Shown here: in pieces, positions 1 through 8,152 of the stretch
Layout: the number at the start of each line of letters is the position of its first letter
Position numbering within the stretch: position 1 is the first letter of the stretch
NCBI GenBank assembly: GCA_036844615.1
Contig: DAIUFK010000014.1
Span: forward strand, 1-38,336
DNA: 38,336 nucleotides
Reading direction: 5' to 3'
Source: Palsa-872 sp036844615
GTDB lineage: Bacteria; Chloroflexota; Dormibacteria; Dormibacterales; Dormibacteraceae
Made by a program: the position numbers and the translations under genes
Notes under the pieces: model-generated
What the model saw: the letters and a program-made list of their open reading frames with translations, nothing else
Database searches by the model: none
What the model was told of the DNA's origin: nothing

Positions 1-1148
1 GTGGAGGACCCCACCAGGCTGCCATTGCGGTAGATGCGATAGCCGGCCACCCCGAAGTTGTCGGCGCTGGCGGTCCAGCTCAGGTCAACCTCATTTGGGC
101 TGACCGCGGTCGCAGCGAGGTTGGTTGGGGCCGTGGGCGGAGCGGTGTCGCCGCCTGAGCTATGACACGTGCCGGTACCGGCGTCGGTGAAGCCCCCCGC
201 AGTGTCAGGAACAAAATTCCAGTCGTAGCTCGTCGCGTGGAGCGTCATCTCCATGATCCCGAACGATGTGGAGTCGCGCACCTCGCTGTTGGCTGCAACC
301 GTTACGAATGACGTGTGGTTGGCGCCGCCGGTGCCGACGATGAACTCCCGAATGCCGTTTGCAGTGTCGAGGTGGGCGTACGGATCCTGCGGAGCGAAGC
401 GCTCGTAGGTGTGGTCGTGGCTGCTCAGGACAACGTCGGCATGTGCCGCATAAAGCGCCTGCCAGAAGTACAGCGAGTTGCCGTTGGCGCGGCCCCCGGA
501 GCTGTAGAGGGGAATATGCCAGTAAGCAAGGGTGCACATGTTGGCGTGGGCGGCCAGATCCGCAACCAGCCACGTGCCCTGGGCACTGCTCGCCGAGCAG
601 CCGCCGGCGCTGCTGCAGTTGCTGTTGAGGGCGATCAGGTGCCAGGTGCCGATGTTGTAGCTGTAGAAGCCCTGGGACGCGAGTCCGGCCGCTGCTCCGA
701 AGTACTGGAAATATCCAAGCCCTTTGCCCGTGGTATCGCAGTCGGTCCCGCCCGAGGTGAGGTATTCGTGGTTGCCGACCGAGGGGTGGGTGATCCCCTT
801 CACCCGACCCCAGCTCGCGTCGTACGACTGCACGAAAGCTTGGTACCCGCCGCAGTAGTACTGGTTGTCACCGAGCGGCAGGATCGCCGAGAAGCCGCCG
901 TTCACCAGCATGTTGGACGTATTCATCGCGTGGCAGGAGCCAGAGGTGCCATTGCCGCCGTTATAGCTCGAGCTGGTCGGATCGCATGCGATGTCGCCAG
1001 CGGCGGCGATTACCGGGTCTGTGGTTGCCGACGCCTGGAGAGGGTTGGTGGAATCGAATCCCAGGGTCACCACGAGGACGCTGACACCCACTCCCGAAAG
1101 GAGTGCCAGACGGACCCGCCTACCGAGCGGCGGTGGCCGCGAGCTCAC
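1..1148 (-). CDS. Secreted metallophosphoesterase with FnIII domain (3' end outside window)
   Basis: Reading leftward from a GTG at 1148, the frame stays open to the left edge (382 codons), so the C-terminus is missing. A TAA lies directly upstream of the GTG and a GGGAGGAG ribosome site sits about 7 bases before it, which fixes the start. The N-terminus has basic residues and a hydrophobic stretch (about residues 12-30), consistent with a signal peptide or anchor. Calcineurin-type metal-binding motifs follow in order: GDIACD (about 51), GDNQYY, GNHE, a WH motif, and SHDHTYER. This is the pattern of purple-acid-phosphatase-like exported phosphoesterases. From about residue 340 a fibronectin type III domain starts (LTWTASADNFGVAGYRIYRN). 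The family hydrolyses phosphomonoesters or diesters outside the cell; the substrate cannot be told. The next gene also carries FnIII domains, which suggests related secreted proteins. Confidence 0.85.
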   Translation of the reverse strand, partial: MSSRPPPLGRRVRLALLSGVGVSVLVVTLGFDSTNPLQASATTDPVIAAAGDIACDPTSSSYNGGNGTSGSCHAMNTSNMLVNGGFSAILPLGDNQYYCGGYQAFVQSYDASWGRVKGITHPSVGNHEYLTSGGTDCDTTGKGLGYFQYFGAAAGLASQGFYSYNIGTWHLIALNSNCSSAGGCSASSAQGTWLVADLAAHANMCTLAYWHIPLYSSGGRANGNSLYFWQALYAAHADVVLSSHDHTYERFAPQDPYAHLDTANGIREFIVGTGGANHTSFVTVAANSEVRDSTSFGIMEMTLHATSYDWNFVPDTAGGFTDAGTGTCHSSGGDTAPPTAPTNLAATAVSPNEVDLSWTASADNFGVAGYRIYRNGSLVGSS

Positions 1149-1320
1149 TTATCGCTCCTCCCTTCTGAAGTGGATTTGGCTTTGTCGAATGTGCCACTCA
1201 AAGATACGGTCTCCACGGCAAATCGGAGCCAAATGCCGGTAATGCCACAGAGGTGCGGGCGCTGCAGCCGCTATTAATTGAACCACTGGCAGGCCCACCA
1301 GCGCAAGGGGCGTGGCTGGC

Positions 1321-1352
1321 AACGCCTGGGCGTTTGTCCCGGGTCTCGGGAC
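1321..1352 (-). terminator. Paired small hairpins downstream of the FnIII/lectin-like gene
   Basis: Two adjacent inverted repeats lie just past the stop at 1377. AACGCC/GGCGTT is at 1321-1334 and GTCCCG-N5-CGGGAC at 1336-1352. There is no clear T-tract, so a terminator role is only a guess. The rest of 1149-1376 shows no gene. Confidence 0.3.
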
Positions 1353-1376
1353 TCTGACCTACCGGCTACCTCATCC

Positions 1377-2465
1377 TCAAGGCTTCGTATCCGCGATCAC
1401 GTCGTCGAATGCGATGTCGTAGGTGTGGCCGGAAGCGGTGTCACCAATCACGACTTTGCCGATTGCCGCAGTCCCCAGATTGGTGGTGCCGGTGAGCTGA
1501 TTCACAATGCCGCCATCCAGCCAAACCTGGACCTGGCTTGTGGCTCCGCTCGTGACATGAACCTTCACCTGATGCCATCCGTTGCCAACGTTGGCCGGGC
1601 TCGAGATGGTGGTACCCGCCACGTCATTCGTATAAGCGAGCTTGCCCTTGTCGGTGATGTAGAACGTGGCTATCGGAGTGCCGCCGGCCGACTGCACCTC
1701 GAGAAGGCCGGCATTGGTCTTGTTGCTGAAGATCCTGAAGTAGCTGCTCCAGTAGACCGAGGTCTGGCTGGTGGGAAGCTGCGCAACAGCGTACGTCGGC
1801 GACCCTGTGCTGGTTCCCCTGGCTGCGTAAGTCCCGCCGTGAACCTGCTGGCTCTGGACGATCATCTGCTGCTGGGCTGACCACAGCGACAAGTTGCCGG
1901 CCTCGAAGTTGTCCATGAACAGCGGGGTCGTAACGCTGGCGGTGGCGCTGGCAGCTGACGTGTTGCCTGCCGCATCGCTCGCGGTCACTGTGTACGTATA
2001 GGCGGTCCCGCCTGACGCCGTGTTGTCCGTGAAGCTCGTGACGGCACCGGTTGTAGCAAGCGTACCTCCGTTGCGATTCACCGTGTACCCAGTGACCGCG
2101 ACGTTGTCGCTGGATGCACTCCACGCCACGACCACAGACGACGCGTTCTTGGCGGTCGCGCCGACGCCGGCCGGGACGGTTGGCGCCGCGGTATCAGCGG
2201 GAGTTGTCGTCGAGGCGGCTGCGCTGGCACCCGATACGTTGCCTGCGGCATCGGCTGCCGTAACCGTATAGCTGTATGCCGTAGTCGGCGCCACGGTGGT
2301 GTCCTTGGTGACGGCTGCGCTGACCGGCTTCACCGCGCAGACCCGATCCGTGAATACATCGATCAGCTCAGAGCATGGCCGCCCGGAAGGGGACACCACA
2401 ATGGGACAACGGTCCTTGCAACCGGGTCGGCCGCCACGACCATCTGACGATCGGCAACGAGGCAC
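1377..2465 (-). CDS. FnIII-repeat protein with C-terminal lectin/laminin-G-like domain, probably 5'-truncated
   Basis: The clear domains are the second half of one FnIII repeat (TTAYSYTVTAADAAGNVS), one whole FnIII repeat (about residues 95-180), and a C-terminal module of about 180 residues. That module starts FMDNFEAGNLSLWS and looks like a beta-sandwich laminin-G/concanavalin-type domain. Such proteins are normally secreted and bind or process carbohydrate. No signal peptide is visible: the first ~48 residues from the GTG at 2465 are rich in R, C and P and do not continue the FnIII fold, so the domain is cut in the middle near 2330. The frame is otherwise intact. I therefore read it as a gene that lost its 5' part by rearrangement, or that sits at an assembly join. 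The start is uncertain; an in-frame GTG near 2333 is another option. It lies 30 bases beyond the GH15 stop on the same strand. Confidence 0.55.
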   Translation of the reverse strand: MPRCRSSDGRGGRPGCKDRCPIVVSPSGRPCSELIDVFTDRVCAVKPVSAAVTKDTTVAPTTAYSYTVTAADAAGNVSGASAAASTTTPADTAAPTVPAGVGATAKNASSVVVAWSASSDNVAVTGYTVNRNGGTLATTGAVTSFTDNTASGGTAYTYTVTASDAAGNTSAASATASVTTPLFMDNFEAGNLSLWSAQQQMIVQSQQVHGGTYAARGTSTGSPTYAVAQLPTSQTSVYWSSYFRIFSNKTNAGLLEVQSAGGTPIATFYITDKGKLAYTNDVAGTTISSPANVGNGWHQVKVHVTSGATSQVQVWLDGGIVNQLTGTTNLGTAAIGKVVIGDTASGHTYDIAFDDVIADTKP

Positions 2466-2495
2466 CCGCCGGTGGGTCAGTGCAGCCGGCGGCCT

Positions 2496-4352
2496 TTAGC
2501 TCGACGTAGGGTCGGTGGCGACGAACTCGTTGGTGGCTCCGCTTTCAGCGTTGATCACGTGCATCACCGCGTTTATCAGCGCCAGGTGGGAGAAGGCCTG
2601 CGGGAAGTTGCCGAGGTGCCTGCCGCTCCGCGGGTCGATCTCCTCGGCGTACAGCTGCAGCGGGCTCGCGTAGGACAGCATCTTCTCGCACAGCTCTCGG
2701 GCCTTCGTCACCTCGCCGATCTCGCAAAGTGCCGACACCAGCCAGAACGAGCAGATGGTGAAAGTGCCCTCCTCCCCCTTCAGACCGTCGTCGGTCTCTT
2801 CAGTCCGATAGCGCAGCACCATCCCGTCTTCAGTCAGCTCCTCCTGGATGGCCAGGACCGTGGCTTTCACACGCGGGTCGTCTGGCGGCAGGAACCTGAC
2901 GAGAGGGATGAGTAGCACTGAAGCGTCAAGCGCTTTCGAGCCGTAGTGCTGGACGAAGACACCGCGCGAGTCGACCCCGTGCTCGCAGATGTCCGACTTG
3001 ATCTCATCGGCGACCTTCTGCCAGCCGGCGGCCAGTGCAATGTCCCCGTGCAGCTCGGCCAAACGCGCTCCCCGATCGCATGCGACCCAGCACATCAGCT
3101 TGGATGAGGTGAAGTGCTGGGGGTCTCCTCGCACCTCCCAGATCCCGCGGTCGGGCTCCTTCCAGTGCCGGATGGCCGATTCGACAGCATGCTTGAGGAT
3201 CGGCCAGACGATCTCGGGCAGATAGTCCCGCGACTTGGTGTGAAGGTAGACCGAGTCGAGCACTGCGCCCCACACGTCGTGCTGCTCCTGGCTGTAGGCG
3301 CCATTGCCGACACGCACCGGCCTCGACCCCTCGTATCCGCTCAGGTGCTCGAGCGTCTTCTCGGCGAGCTCTTGCTCGCCGCCGATGCCGTACATGATCT
3401 GCAGGTCCTTCTTCCCCGCCGCGACATCGGCGATGAAGTAGAAGAAGTCGTTGGCCTCCCGCGCGAAACCGAGCGTGTAGAGGCCCCACAGCATGAAGGT
3501 GCCGTCACGAATCCACGTGTACCTGTAATCCCAGTTGCGCTCGCCGCCGATCCGCTCGGGGAGTGAGGTCGTGGCGGCTGCGAGAAGGGCGCCAGTCGGG
3601 TTGTAGGTGAGGCCCTTCAGCGTGAGGGCGCTGCGCTGTAGGTAGCTTTGCCACGGGTGCTCGGGAAACTCCCCGCGGTTGATCCATTCGCGCCAGAAAT
3701 CGGCTGTCCGCTCCACACGCTGAAACGCCTCGTCAGTGTTGGCAGGGGGCGGATGCTCCGCCCACAGCTCCTTGGAAGCCGAGTAGTGCGATCGCGGCCA
3801 ACAGAGTGCGACGTAAGCGCACTCACCCTGAGTCAAAGTCTTCGTCGCATGAGCGCCTGGTCCCTCGAAACCGACATTGAGGTCGGTGACCAACCGCAGC
3901 GGCACGTCCTCCTTCTCGCCGGTCGCTATCGCCTCGCCGTAGCCCGGCCCCGAGTATTCCCAGTGGGCCGCGGTCTGGCCGTAGTTGAACACCGGGCTGC
4001 AATCAAGGCTCACCTCGACGCTCCCGACAACGCATTTCGCCGTCCGGAGGAGAATGTGCTCGGCCTCCTGGTCGGTGGGCGGCCTGCGGTGCGTTCCGGA
4101 GCGACGCTCGGTGTGATACCAGGGGCCTATGCAGAGGGCATCGCGCACGACCATCCAGCCGGTTCGGGTCCTCCAGGTCGTCTCGAGCACGAGGGTGCCG
4201 GGGAGGTAGCGGCGCCCGGCCGGCACGTTGACACCGCTCGGGCCAAAACGGAAGCTGCCCGCGCCACGGTCAAGGATGGCAGCGAAGACGCTTGGGCTGT
4301 CGGGACGCGGTATGCACATCCACTCGACACGCCCGCTTGGAGCGATCAGCAC
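2496..4352 (-). CDS. Glycoside hydrolase family 15 (glucoamylase/trehalase type)
   Basis: This is a GH15 protein of about 618 residues, the usual length for bacterial intracellular members, which act on alpha-glucans or trehalose. It has the N-terminal beta-sandwich followed by an (alpha/alpha)6 barrel. Hallmarks are NWDYRYTWIRDG (about residue 269), the general acid Glu in GIWEVRG (about 405), and the catalytic base Glu in GEEGTF (about 526). No signal peptide is seen, so a cytoplasmic role is likely. The start is odd. Family homology (IADYAFLSDCEAN) continues in frame for at least 16 codons upstream of the GTG at 4352. The only in-frame start-like codon before the TGA at 4559-4557 is a CTG at 4424. 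Either a CTG start is used or the 5' end carries a mutation or sequencing error. Substrate (trehalose or maltodextrin) is not resolved. Confidence 0.85.
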   Translation of the reverse strand: MLIAPSGRVEWMCIPRPDSPSVFAAILDRGAGSFRFGPSGVNVPAGRRYLPGTLVLETTWRTRTGWMVVRDALCIGPWYHTERRSGTHRRPPTDQEAEHILLRTAKCVVGSVEVSLDCSPVFNYGQTAAHWEYSGPGYGEAIATGEKEDVPLRLVTDLNVGFEGPGAHATKTLTQGECAYVALCWPRSHYSASKELWAEHPPPANTDEAFQRVERTADFWREWINRGEFPEHPWQSYLQRSALTLKGLTYNPTGALLAAATTSLPERIGGERNWDYRYTWIRDGTFMLWGLYTLGFAREANDFFYFIADVAAGKKDLQIMYGIGGEQELAEKTLEHLSGYEGSRPVRVGNGAYSQEQHDVWGAVLDSVYLHTKSRDYLPEIVWPILKHAVESAIRHWKEPDRGIWEVRGDPQHFTSSKLMCWVACDRGARLAELHGDIALAAGWQKVADEIKSDICEHGVDSRGVFVQHYGSKALDASVLLIPLVRFLPPDDPRVKATVLAIQEELTEDGMVLRYRTEETDDGLKGEEGTFTICSFWLVSALCEIGEVTKARELCEKMLSYASPLQLYAEEIDPRSGRHLGNFPQAFSHLALINAVMHVINAESGATNEFVATDPTSS

Positions 4353-4620
4353 GTTGGCCTCGCAGTCAGAGAGGAAGGCGTAGTCGGCGATCGGGGGGAA
4401 GGCGCTCGCGGTGGGTGCGGCCAGGGGCGAGGTGGCGGGACGGGGCGCGGGCCGATGGCTCCCGTTGGAGGCGGGTTTGCTTGCGTGACCGAGCTCTTCG
4501 ACGCGCGCCTTCTTTGCCGTTCTACACGCTCCCCAGCGCTGATTCCAGAGGGCAAATCATAGGCCGGTGTTCCGCGAATCGCGCTTGTTTCACAGGAGCC
4601 CGAAGCCCTACAAGAGTGAG
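4353..4620. other. Spacer upstream of GH15, no separate gene seen
   Basis: The part next to GH15 (4353-4424) encodes the conserved N-terminal residues described for that gene. Beyond it the minus-strand frame stays open to 4559 but is proline/alanine-rich and matches nothing I recognise. No convincing promoter is visible. Confidence 0.5.
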
Positions 4621-4699
4621 CGCCCCCTCCGGATGCACCCCGCGCACCACGAGCGCGGGGACCCCATACGGAAAGCCACTCCCCGGCCAGCGGGGAGGA
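4621..4699. repeat. Dispersed palindromic repeat, copy A
   Basis: It starts with CGCCCCCTCCGG and holds two perfect hairpins: CCCCGCGC-N7-GCGCGGGG (4638-4660) and CTCCCCG-N5-CGGGGAG (4679-4697). The second hairpin, with the following GAC, recurs almost unchanged at 19657-19678. The element lies directly behind the adk stop, so it may act as a terminator or a REP-like element. Confidence 0.6.
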
Positions 4700-4703
4700 C
4701 ACC

Positions 4704-5270
4704 TTACCCGGAGAGGGCCTTGCGGATGCGGTCGAAGACCTCGTCGACCTCCCCCACGCCGTCGATCTTCTCCACCCTCCCCCCGGTTTTGCGGTAGTGG
4801 TCGAGGACTCTTGCCGTCAGGTTCCTGTATTCGTGCATCCGCTCGGTGATCGCCTCTCGCGTGTCGTCGGCCCTCCCCTCCACCGCCGCCCTGTGCAGCA
4901 ACCGTTCGACCAGCACGTCCTCCGGGACGTCAAAAGCGATCACAAAGTCGACCTTGTGGCCCTCCTTCGCAAGCATCTCGTCCAGGGCCCTCGCCTGCTC
5001 GAGGGTGCGCGGGAAGCCGTCCAGCAGCACTTCCGAGCTGACGTTCGGATCGCGCAGGATGCCCTGAACGATGCGGATGATCAGGTCGTCAGGCACGAGG
5101 TCGCCGGCGCGCATGATGCGCTCCGCCTCCTTTCCGATCTCGCTACCGCGCGCCACCTCGGCGCGCAGGATGTCGCCTGTCGATAGGTGCGACAGCCTGA
5201 ACTCGCGCTCCACGTGGGCCGCCTGCGTGCCCTTGCCGCTTCCTGGCGGGCCGAAGATCAGCCCGATCAA
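4704..5270 (-). CDS. adk: Adenylate kinase, short-lid form
   Basis: It interconverts ATP + AMP and 2 ADP in the cytoplasm. With a TTG start at 5270 the product is 188 residues, matching the short-lid adenylate kinases (the long form is about 214). The P-loop GPPGSGKGT is at residues 7-15, the AMP-binding STGD at 30-33, and LDGFPRT at 83-89. A short lid with GRADDT is near 132. The open frame runs further up to 5432, but that part is an out-of-frame reading of the ParB-like gene and has no kinase homology. The TTG overlaps the TGA of the upstream gene (shared bases in AGTTGATC), so translation is probably coupled. The placement is unusual: adk normally sits in the ribosomal-protein cluster beside secY and map. 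Here it follows a sugar ABC operon, so it may be a second, accessory copy. Confidence 0.85.
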   Translation of the reverse strand: MIGLIFGPPGSGKGTQAAHVEREFRLSHLSTGDILRAEVARGSEIGKEAERIMRAGDLVPDDLIIRIVQGILRDPNVSSEVLLDGFPRTLEQARALDEMLAKEGHKVDFVIAFDVPEDVLVERLLHRAAVEGRADDTREAITERMHEYRNLTARVLDHYRKTGGRVEKIDGVGEVDEVFDRIRKALSG

Positions 5271-6157
5271 CTTTCCATGTCCAGCTTCAAGGCTCGCCGG
5301 CGGTCCCAGAAGCTCCGCGTCTCGTCGTCGAGCAAAGAGTGCAAGGCTGGGTCCGGCCCGGAGGGCTCGCCCTCCTCGCTCAGATGGAGCCAGCGGCGGG
5401 TGATCTCGACGTAGAGGTCGGCCTCGGTCCACTGGGGCATCTGCTCGAGCACGCGATATTTGCGGATGAGCTTGGCGATAGGCGTGTAGACATTGTCGTA
5501 CCAGCTCACCGTGGCCTCGGCCAGCGAAACCTCGTGGCCCTGCTCCAGGCCCATGAAGTACCGGTGGCCGAGGATGTGCTTGAAGATCTCGTCATACCTA
5601 CCCAGCCGGCTGCATTCGAGGCGGGCTTCGGGCCGAAGGCGATGCAGCTGGGTGCGGTCAAGAAACGCCGAGTATTCAGCCGCTCTCAGCAGGGCGGCTG
5701 CGTCGACATTGGAGCCCACGGGCGCCCGAGTCTTGACCTCGACCACTCGCGCGTTGATGGTGTCGCGGCCGAGATTCCTGGCCACCGAAACCCTGTGGTG
5801 GCCGTCGATCACGTAGTAGAAGTCATCGAGCTTATAGACGTCGATCGGTGGCAGCTCATCGCCTTCGACCATGGCTGTATAGATCCGCGTCCAGCGGTCC
5901 CTGAGCCTGCGGTTGACGGGGAGGAACGCGGGGTCGAAGTCGGCCGATTTGGCATCAGCGGCCGCGGACCCCACGATCCGATCGAGCGGTATCTCCTGCA
6001 CGCCGCCGAAGGATTTGCCCTCCAGGCCCGCCGCGGCGAGCACGCGATCGAGAGACAGCAGGCGCTGGGAACGGCGCGTAAGCGCCGCCTGGAGCGCCCG
6101 TCGAAACGCCTTGAAGCGCGCGCTGTCGAAGTCCTCACGCGCCCGCTGGCTCTCCAA
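5267..6157 (-). CDS. ParB-like nuclease-fold protein of unknown role
   Basis: This protein has 296 residues. A ParB/sulfiredoxin-type fold can be seen at about residues 55-150: IPLDRIVGS opens it, and DVYKLDDFYYVIDGHHRVSVA matches ParB box II (GHRRxxA type). The remaining ~140 residues are helical, rich in W, Y, H and R, and unfamiliar; there is no obvious ParB HTH domain, so it is unlikely to be a partition protein. The family fold can bind or hydrolyse CTP, which is known for ParB but only a possibility here. The start is a TTG at 6157; an in-frame stop 18 bases upstream excludes a longer form. It begins 15 bases after the transporter ATPase stop and overlaps the adk start, so it is probably co-transcribed with both. 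Confidence 0.65.
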   Translation of the reverse strand: MESQRAREDFDSARFKAFRRALQAALTRRSQRLLSLDRVLAAAGLEGKSFGGVQEIPLDRIVGSAAADAKSADFDPAFLPVNRRLRDRWTRIYTAMVEGDELPPIDVYKLDDFYYVIDGHHRVSVARNLGRDTINARVVEVKTRAPVGSNVDAAALLRAAEYSAFLDRTQLHRLRPEARLECSRLGRYDEIFKHILGHRYFMGLEQGHEVSLAEATVSWYDNVYTPIAKLIRKYRVLEQMPQWTEADLYVEITRRWLHLSEEGEPSGPDPALHSLLDDETRSFWDRRRALKLDMES

Positions 6158-6172
6158 AGGCTGCTGGCGCTG

Positions 6173-7231
6173 CTAAAGCAGCGCCAGCTCGGTCTCCCCG
6201 TCGAAGAAATGCAGGGTTCGGGTGTCAAGCCCCAGCTTCACCGTGTCACCCGGGTCCACCTTCATTCGGGGATCGACCCTGGCGGTGACCGAGTCGCCGC
6301 CAACCTGCCCGTACAGGAACTGGTCGGAGCCGAGGCGCTCGACCACGTCGACCTTCATCTGCATCGCGTTGGCTTCGTCAGTGATACGGTCGGTCACTGC
6401 CTCTGGCCGGAAGCCGAGCGTTCCCTTCTGTGCCGACACAGGCTTGGGCAGCTTCACCTCGAAGCCTGACGCCTTTGCAGTCCCGTTCTGCGCCGTCGCC
6501 GGGACGAAGTTCATCGTCGGGCTGCCGATGAAGCCGGCGACGAACAGGTTGGCGGGGTGGTCGTAGATCTCGCCTGGAGTCCCCACCTGCTGGAGGATGC
6601 CGGCGTTCATGATCGCGATGCGGTCGCCCATCGTCATTGCCTCGACCTGGTCGTGAGTGACGTAGATGAAGGTGGTCTCCAGGTCCCTGTGCAGCTTCTG
6701 CAGCTCGATGCGGGTCTGGCCGCGGAGCTTCGCGTCGAGGTTGGAGAGTGGCTCGTCGAGCAGGAAGACCTTGGGGTTGCGCACGATGGCCCGACCGAGA
6801 GCGACTCGCTGCCGCTGTCCACCTGAGAGGGCTCGCGGCTTTCGCTTGAGGAAGTTGTCCAAACCGAGAATTCGCGAAGCGTCGCTGACCCGCTTTTCGA
6901 TCTCGGGCTTCTTCATGTGAGCCATCTGCAGCGGGAACGCCATGTTGTCGTAGACGCTCATGTGCGGGTAGAGCGCGTACGACTGAAAGACCATTGCGAT
7001 GTCGCGATCCTTCGCCGCGACGTCGTTGACGACGCGGTCGCCGATCCGGATCTGCCCCTCGCTTATGGACTCGAGACCCGCAAGCATTCGAAGCGCTGTC
7101 GATTTGCCACATCCAGACGGGCCGACCAGGACCATGAACTCCTTGTCTTTGATGTCGACGTTGAAGTCCTTCACGACTGTGAGGTCAGATGTGTATCGCT
7201 TGACGACGTGGTCGAAAGTGACTGACGCCAT
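6173..7231 (-). CDS. Sugar ABC transporter ATP-binding protein (MalK/UgpC/MsmX type)
   Basis: It is the ATPase that powers a CUT1-class carbohydrate importer on the inner face of the membrane. All motifs are present: Walker A GPSGCGKST (37-45), Q-loop Gln83, signature LSGGQ (135-139), Walker B FLLDE (156-160), and switch His193. A C-terminal TOBE/OB regulatory region runs from about 235 to 352. The 352-residue length is normal. The ATG at 7231 follows an AAGGGG site and lies 9 bases after the permease stop. Proteins of this class often serve several transporters, so the substrate is better judged from the binding protein and the nearby glycosidases. Confidence 0.92.
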   Translation of the reverse strand: MASVTFDHVVKRYTSDLTVVKDFNVDIKDKEFMVLVGPSGCGKSTALRMLAGLESISEGQIRIGDRVVNDVAAKDRDIAMVFQSYALYPHMSVYDNMAFPLQMAHMKKPEIEKRVSDASRILGLDNFLKRKPRALSGGQRQRVALGRAIVRNPKVFLLDEPLSNLDAKLRGQTRIELQKLHRDLETTFIYVTHDQVEAMTMGDRIAIMNAGILQQVGTPGEIYDHPANLFVAGFIGSPTMNFVPATAQNGTAKASGFEVKLPKPVSAQKGTLGFRPEAVTDRITDEANAMQMKVDVVERLGSDQFLYGQVGGDSVTARVDPRMKVDPGDTVKLGLDTRTLHFFDGETELALL

Positions 7232-7240
7232 GTTTTGCTA

Positions 7241-8152
7241 CTACCCCTTCACAGAGCCCGCAAGGATGCCGCGAACAAAATAGCGCTGGAGACTGAAGAA
7301 CACGATGAGCGGCACGATCATCGAGAAGAACGCTGCCGCCGTCAGCAGCTGGTAGCCCTGTCCGAGTGAGCCGACGAGGTTGGCGAGAGTCACCGTCAGG
7401 GGCGAGAACTCGGCAGTGCCGCCAACGTATACGAGGGCAACCAGGTAGTCGTTCCAGATCCACAGGAACTGGAAGATGACCAGCGACGCGATGGCAGGCA
7501 CCGACAGCGGCAGCACGATCCGGAAGAAGACTGTCAGGGTGCCGGCGCCGTCGATCTCTGCCGACTCAAAGAGGTCGGTGGGCAGCGCGCGGAAAAAGTT
7601 CGCAAGGAGATAGATCGCGAAAGGCAGCCCATAGCCGGTGTGCACGAGCCAGAGGCCCACGAACCCGACGTTCTGCGGGGTGAGGCCCAGCTGCAAGAAC
7701 AGCTTCAGGATGGGCACGAAGGTCGCCTGCAGCGGTACCGCCAGCAGCCCGACCAGCGCAAGGAAGAAGAAGTCTCGGCCCCAGAACTTCATCCAGGAGA
7801 ACGCGTAAGCGGCGAAAGCCGCGATGGTCACCGGGATCACCGTCGCCGGGATCGTGATCATGAAGCTGTTGAAGAAGCTGTTTCCAAGGTTGCTGCTGTT
7901 GAGCACCTGGCTGTAGTTGTCGAGGGTGAACTTCCAAGGCGGGGACAGGGCAGTCCACCAGCCGCTGCTGGTGAACTGGTCGAGCGGCCTGAAAGAGCTG
8001 ACGAGGAGGCCGATCGTTGGCACGATCCAGGCGAGGGTGATGCCGATCACCACCACGTGAAGGAGGACCTTCGAGAAGATCGCCCCGAGCCACTCGGGCG
8101 AGAACCTGCGCTCTGCGGCCGGTGTTGCAATCCTCTCGCTGGCGATCGTCAT
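7241..8152 (-). CDS. Carbohydrate ABC transporter permease (MalG type)
   Basis: This is an inner-membrane permease of 303 residues with about six hydrophobic helices. It has the cytoplasmic EAA loop that docks the ATPase (ESAEIDGAGTL...LPLSVP, about residues 198-220). The N-terminal tail is short and the C-terminus ends shortly after the last helix, as in MalG-like subunits. The start ATG overlaps the stop of the upstream permease by four bases (ATGA), with a GGAGG site seven bases before it. It is the second half of a heterodimeric channel with the gene at 8149-9141. Confidence 0.92.
   Translation of the reverse strand: MTIASERIATPAAERRFSPEWLGAIFSKVLLHVVVIGITLAWIVPTIGLLVSSFRPLDQFTSSGWWTALSPPWKFTLDNYSQVLNSSNLGNSFFNSFMITIPATVIPVTIAAFAAYAFSWMKFWGRDFFFLALVGLLAVPLQATFVPILKLFLQLGLTPQNVGFVGLWLVHTGYGLPFAIYLLANFFRALPTDLFESAEIDGAGTLTVFFRIVLPLSVPAIASLVIFQFLWIWNDYLVALVYVGGTAEFSPLTVTLANLVGSLGQGYQLLTAAAFFSMIVPLIVFFSLQRYFVRGILAGSVKG

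Noticed and set aside
315..1277. Long plus-strand open frame (320 codons)
   Set aside because: It is antisense to the metallophosphoesterase, whose motifs are clear on the minus strand; the plus-strand translation has no recognisable domain.
3648..4562. Plus-strand frame opposite GH15
   Set aside because: Arg/Gly/Val-rich shadow with no domain; GH15 catalytic motifs are on the other strand.
5339..6469. Plus-strand frame opposite the ParB-like gene and ATPase
   Set aside because: It spans two real genes on the opposite strand and shows no fold signature.
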